Shown one piece after another: positions 63,414 through 64,000 of a stretch of 64,000 bases of DNA. The stretch is from NCBI GenBank assembly GCA_039707655.1, contig CM077667.1, positions 414,761,409-414,825,408 of the forward strand. The letters are read 5' to 3'. Numbering within the stretch: the stretch's first letter is position 1; each line of letters starts with the position of its first letter. Origin of the DNA: Elymus sibiricus (Eukaryota > Streptophyta > Magnoliopsida > Poales > Poaceae). The translations under genes were made by a program, and so were the position numbers. The notes beneath the pieces were generated by a model. The model did no database searches and was not told the origin of the DNA. It worked only from the letters and a program-made list of their open reading frames with translations.

Positions 63414-64000
63414 GTGGCATCTGAGCTAGGTCTATGCGTAGATGAGATCTCGAGTAGAACACAAAGGAGTTTGTGGGCGTTGATATTCAGATTGCTTCCC
63501 TCCTTAGTCTTTTCTTGATTCAGCGGTATTGTGGGATGAAGCGGCTCGGACCAACCTTACTCGTCCACGTACGAGAGACCGGTTCCATCGACTGACATGT
63601 AACTTTGTTGCATAAGATGGCTGGCGGGTGTCTGTCTCTCCCACTTTAGTTGAATCGGATTCGACAGAGGCGGTCCTTGTAGAAGGTGAAATAGCAACTT
63701 TTATATCACCGTTGTGGTTTTTGCGTAGGTAAGAATCGTTCTTGCTAGATACCCGTAGTAGCCACGTAAAACTTGCAACAACAATTAGAGGACGTCTAAC
63801 TTGTTTTTGCAGGGTATGTTGTGATGTGATATGGCCAATTACATGATGAGATATATGTGATGTATGAGATGATCATGTATTGTATAGAATATCACGACTT
63901 GCATGTCGATGAGTACGGCAACTGGCAGGAGCCATAGAGTTGTCTTTAATTATTGTATGACCTGCGTGTCAATCATTAAGCGCTATGTAATGCTTTACTT
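63414..64000 (+). promoter_or_regulatory. PBS and untranslated leader of the BARE1/Angela element
   Basis: TGGCATCTGAGC (63415-63426) right after the LTR resembles the initiator tRNA-Met site TGGTATCAGAGC with two changes. The remaining leader is non-coding here. In BARE1 the leader holds dimerisation and packaging signals before gag. No ORF of note before the window end. Confidence 0.75.

Larger units (their letters stand above)
61518..64000 (+). mobile_element. BARE1/Angela copia element, 5' part
   Basis: A complete 5' LTR and the start of the untranslated leader, cut by the window end. The LTR sequence (TGTTGGAAATATGCCCTAGA at its start) and the leader are those I know from BARE1/Angela, the most abundant copia family in Triticeae. 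It inserted into the TAT element leader; CAGAT (61513-61517) is the left TSD. Gag-pol lies beyond 64000. Confidence 0.92.

Noticed and set aside
1..64000. Host protein-coding gene, tRNA or rRNA in the window
   Set aside because: Every sizeable credible frame belongs to a transposon. I found no clover-leaf or rRNA-like segment by reading, apart from primer-binding sites that mimic tRNA ends.

Overview
The window is intergenic DNA from a large grass genome, almost certainly a Triticeae species (wheat, Aegilops, barley or rye). It consists almost entirely of LTR retrotransposons nested inside one another. I see no host gene, tRNA or rRNA. The Triticeae assignment rests on recognising a BARE1/Angela-type LTR at the right edge, Athila-clade elements of Sabrina/WHAM type, and Maximus-like (SIRE-lineage) copia elements. 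Family names come from memory and are less certain than the structures, which are read from LTR pairs, target-site duplications (TSDs), primer-binding sites (PBS) and coding domains.

Layout. (1) 1-6359 is the 3' part of SIRE-lineage copia element A: the tail of pol RNase H, a palindrome array, a spliced env-position ORF, a 1.6 kb Stowaway/Mariner-like insertion (3376-4986) and a truncated 3' LTR. (2) At 6360 a TAT-type gypsy element begins and runs past 61517. Its gag-pol is on the minus strand (61403 to 55322). A spliced gene of opposite polarity, with its own TATA box, starts at 7928 on the plus strand and ends near 54292. (3) Inside that antisense gene lies a WHAM-like element (9037-42156, imperfect TSD). 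Inside it is a Sabrina-like Athila element (14421-40084, perfect TSD AGCTC). Inside that is a second TAT-like gypsy, 'X' (19102 to about 35340, right end deleted). Inside X is a non-coding minus-strand Athila-like element (21683-29307). Counting element A, nesting is six levels deep. (4) A complete but pol-less SIRE-lineage element B (42740-52306, TSD AAGGT) sits in a later exon of the antisense gene. (5) At 61518 a BARE1/Angela element has inserted into the TAT element just upstream of gag. Only its 5' LTR and leader are in the window.

Function. Most proteins are broken by stops, frameshifts or deletions. The notable intact frames are the TAT gag-protease ORF (978 aa), the element B env-position ORF (704 aa), the WHAM-like acidic ORF (362 aa) and the Sabrina 3' ORF (180 aa). 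The antisense TAT gene keeps reading phase through all recognisable introns once the insertions are subtracted.

Most interesting signals. Elements A and B each carry dense arrays of a short inverted-repeat word (CCGGA-N2-TCCGG in A, TCGGT-N3-ACCGA in B). Each array occurs both in the LTR upstream of its TATA box and again upstream of the internal env-position ORF, which suggests element-specific dual promoters. Other signals are tandem hairpins in an intron of the antisense gene, reiterated polypurine-tract copies in the non-coding Athila-like element, and a second U3-like promoter in front of the Sabrina 3' ORF.
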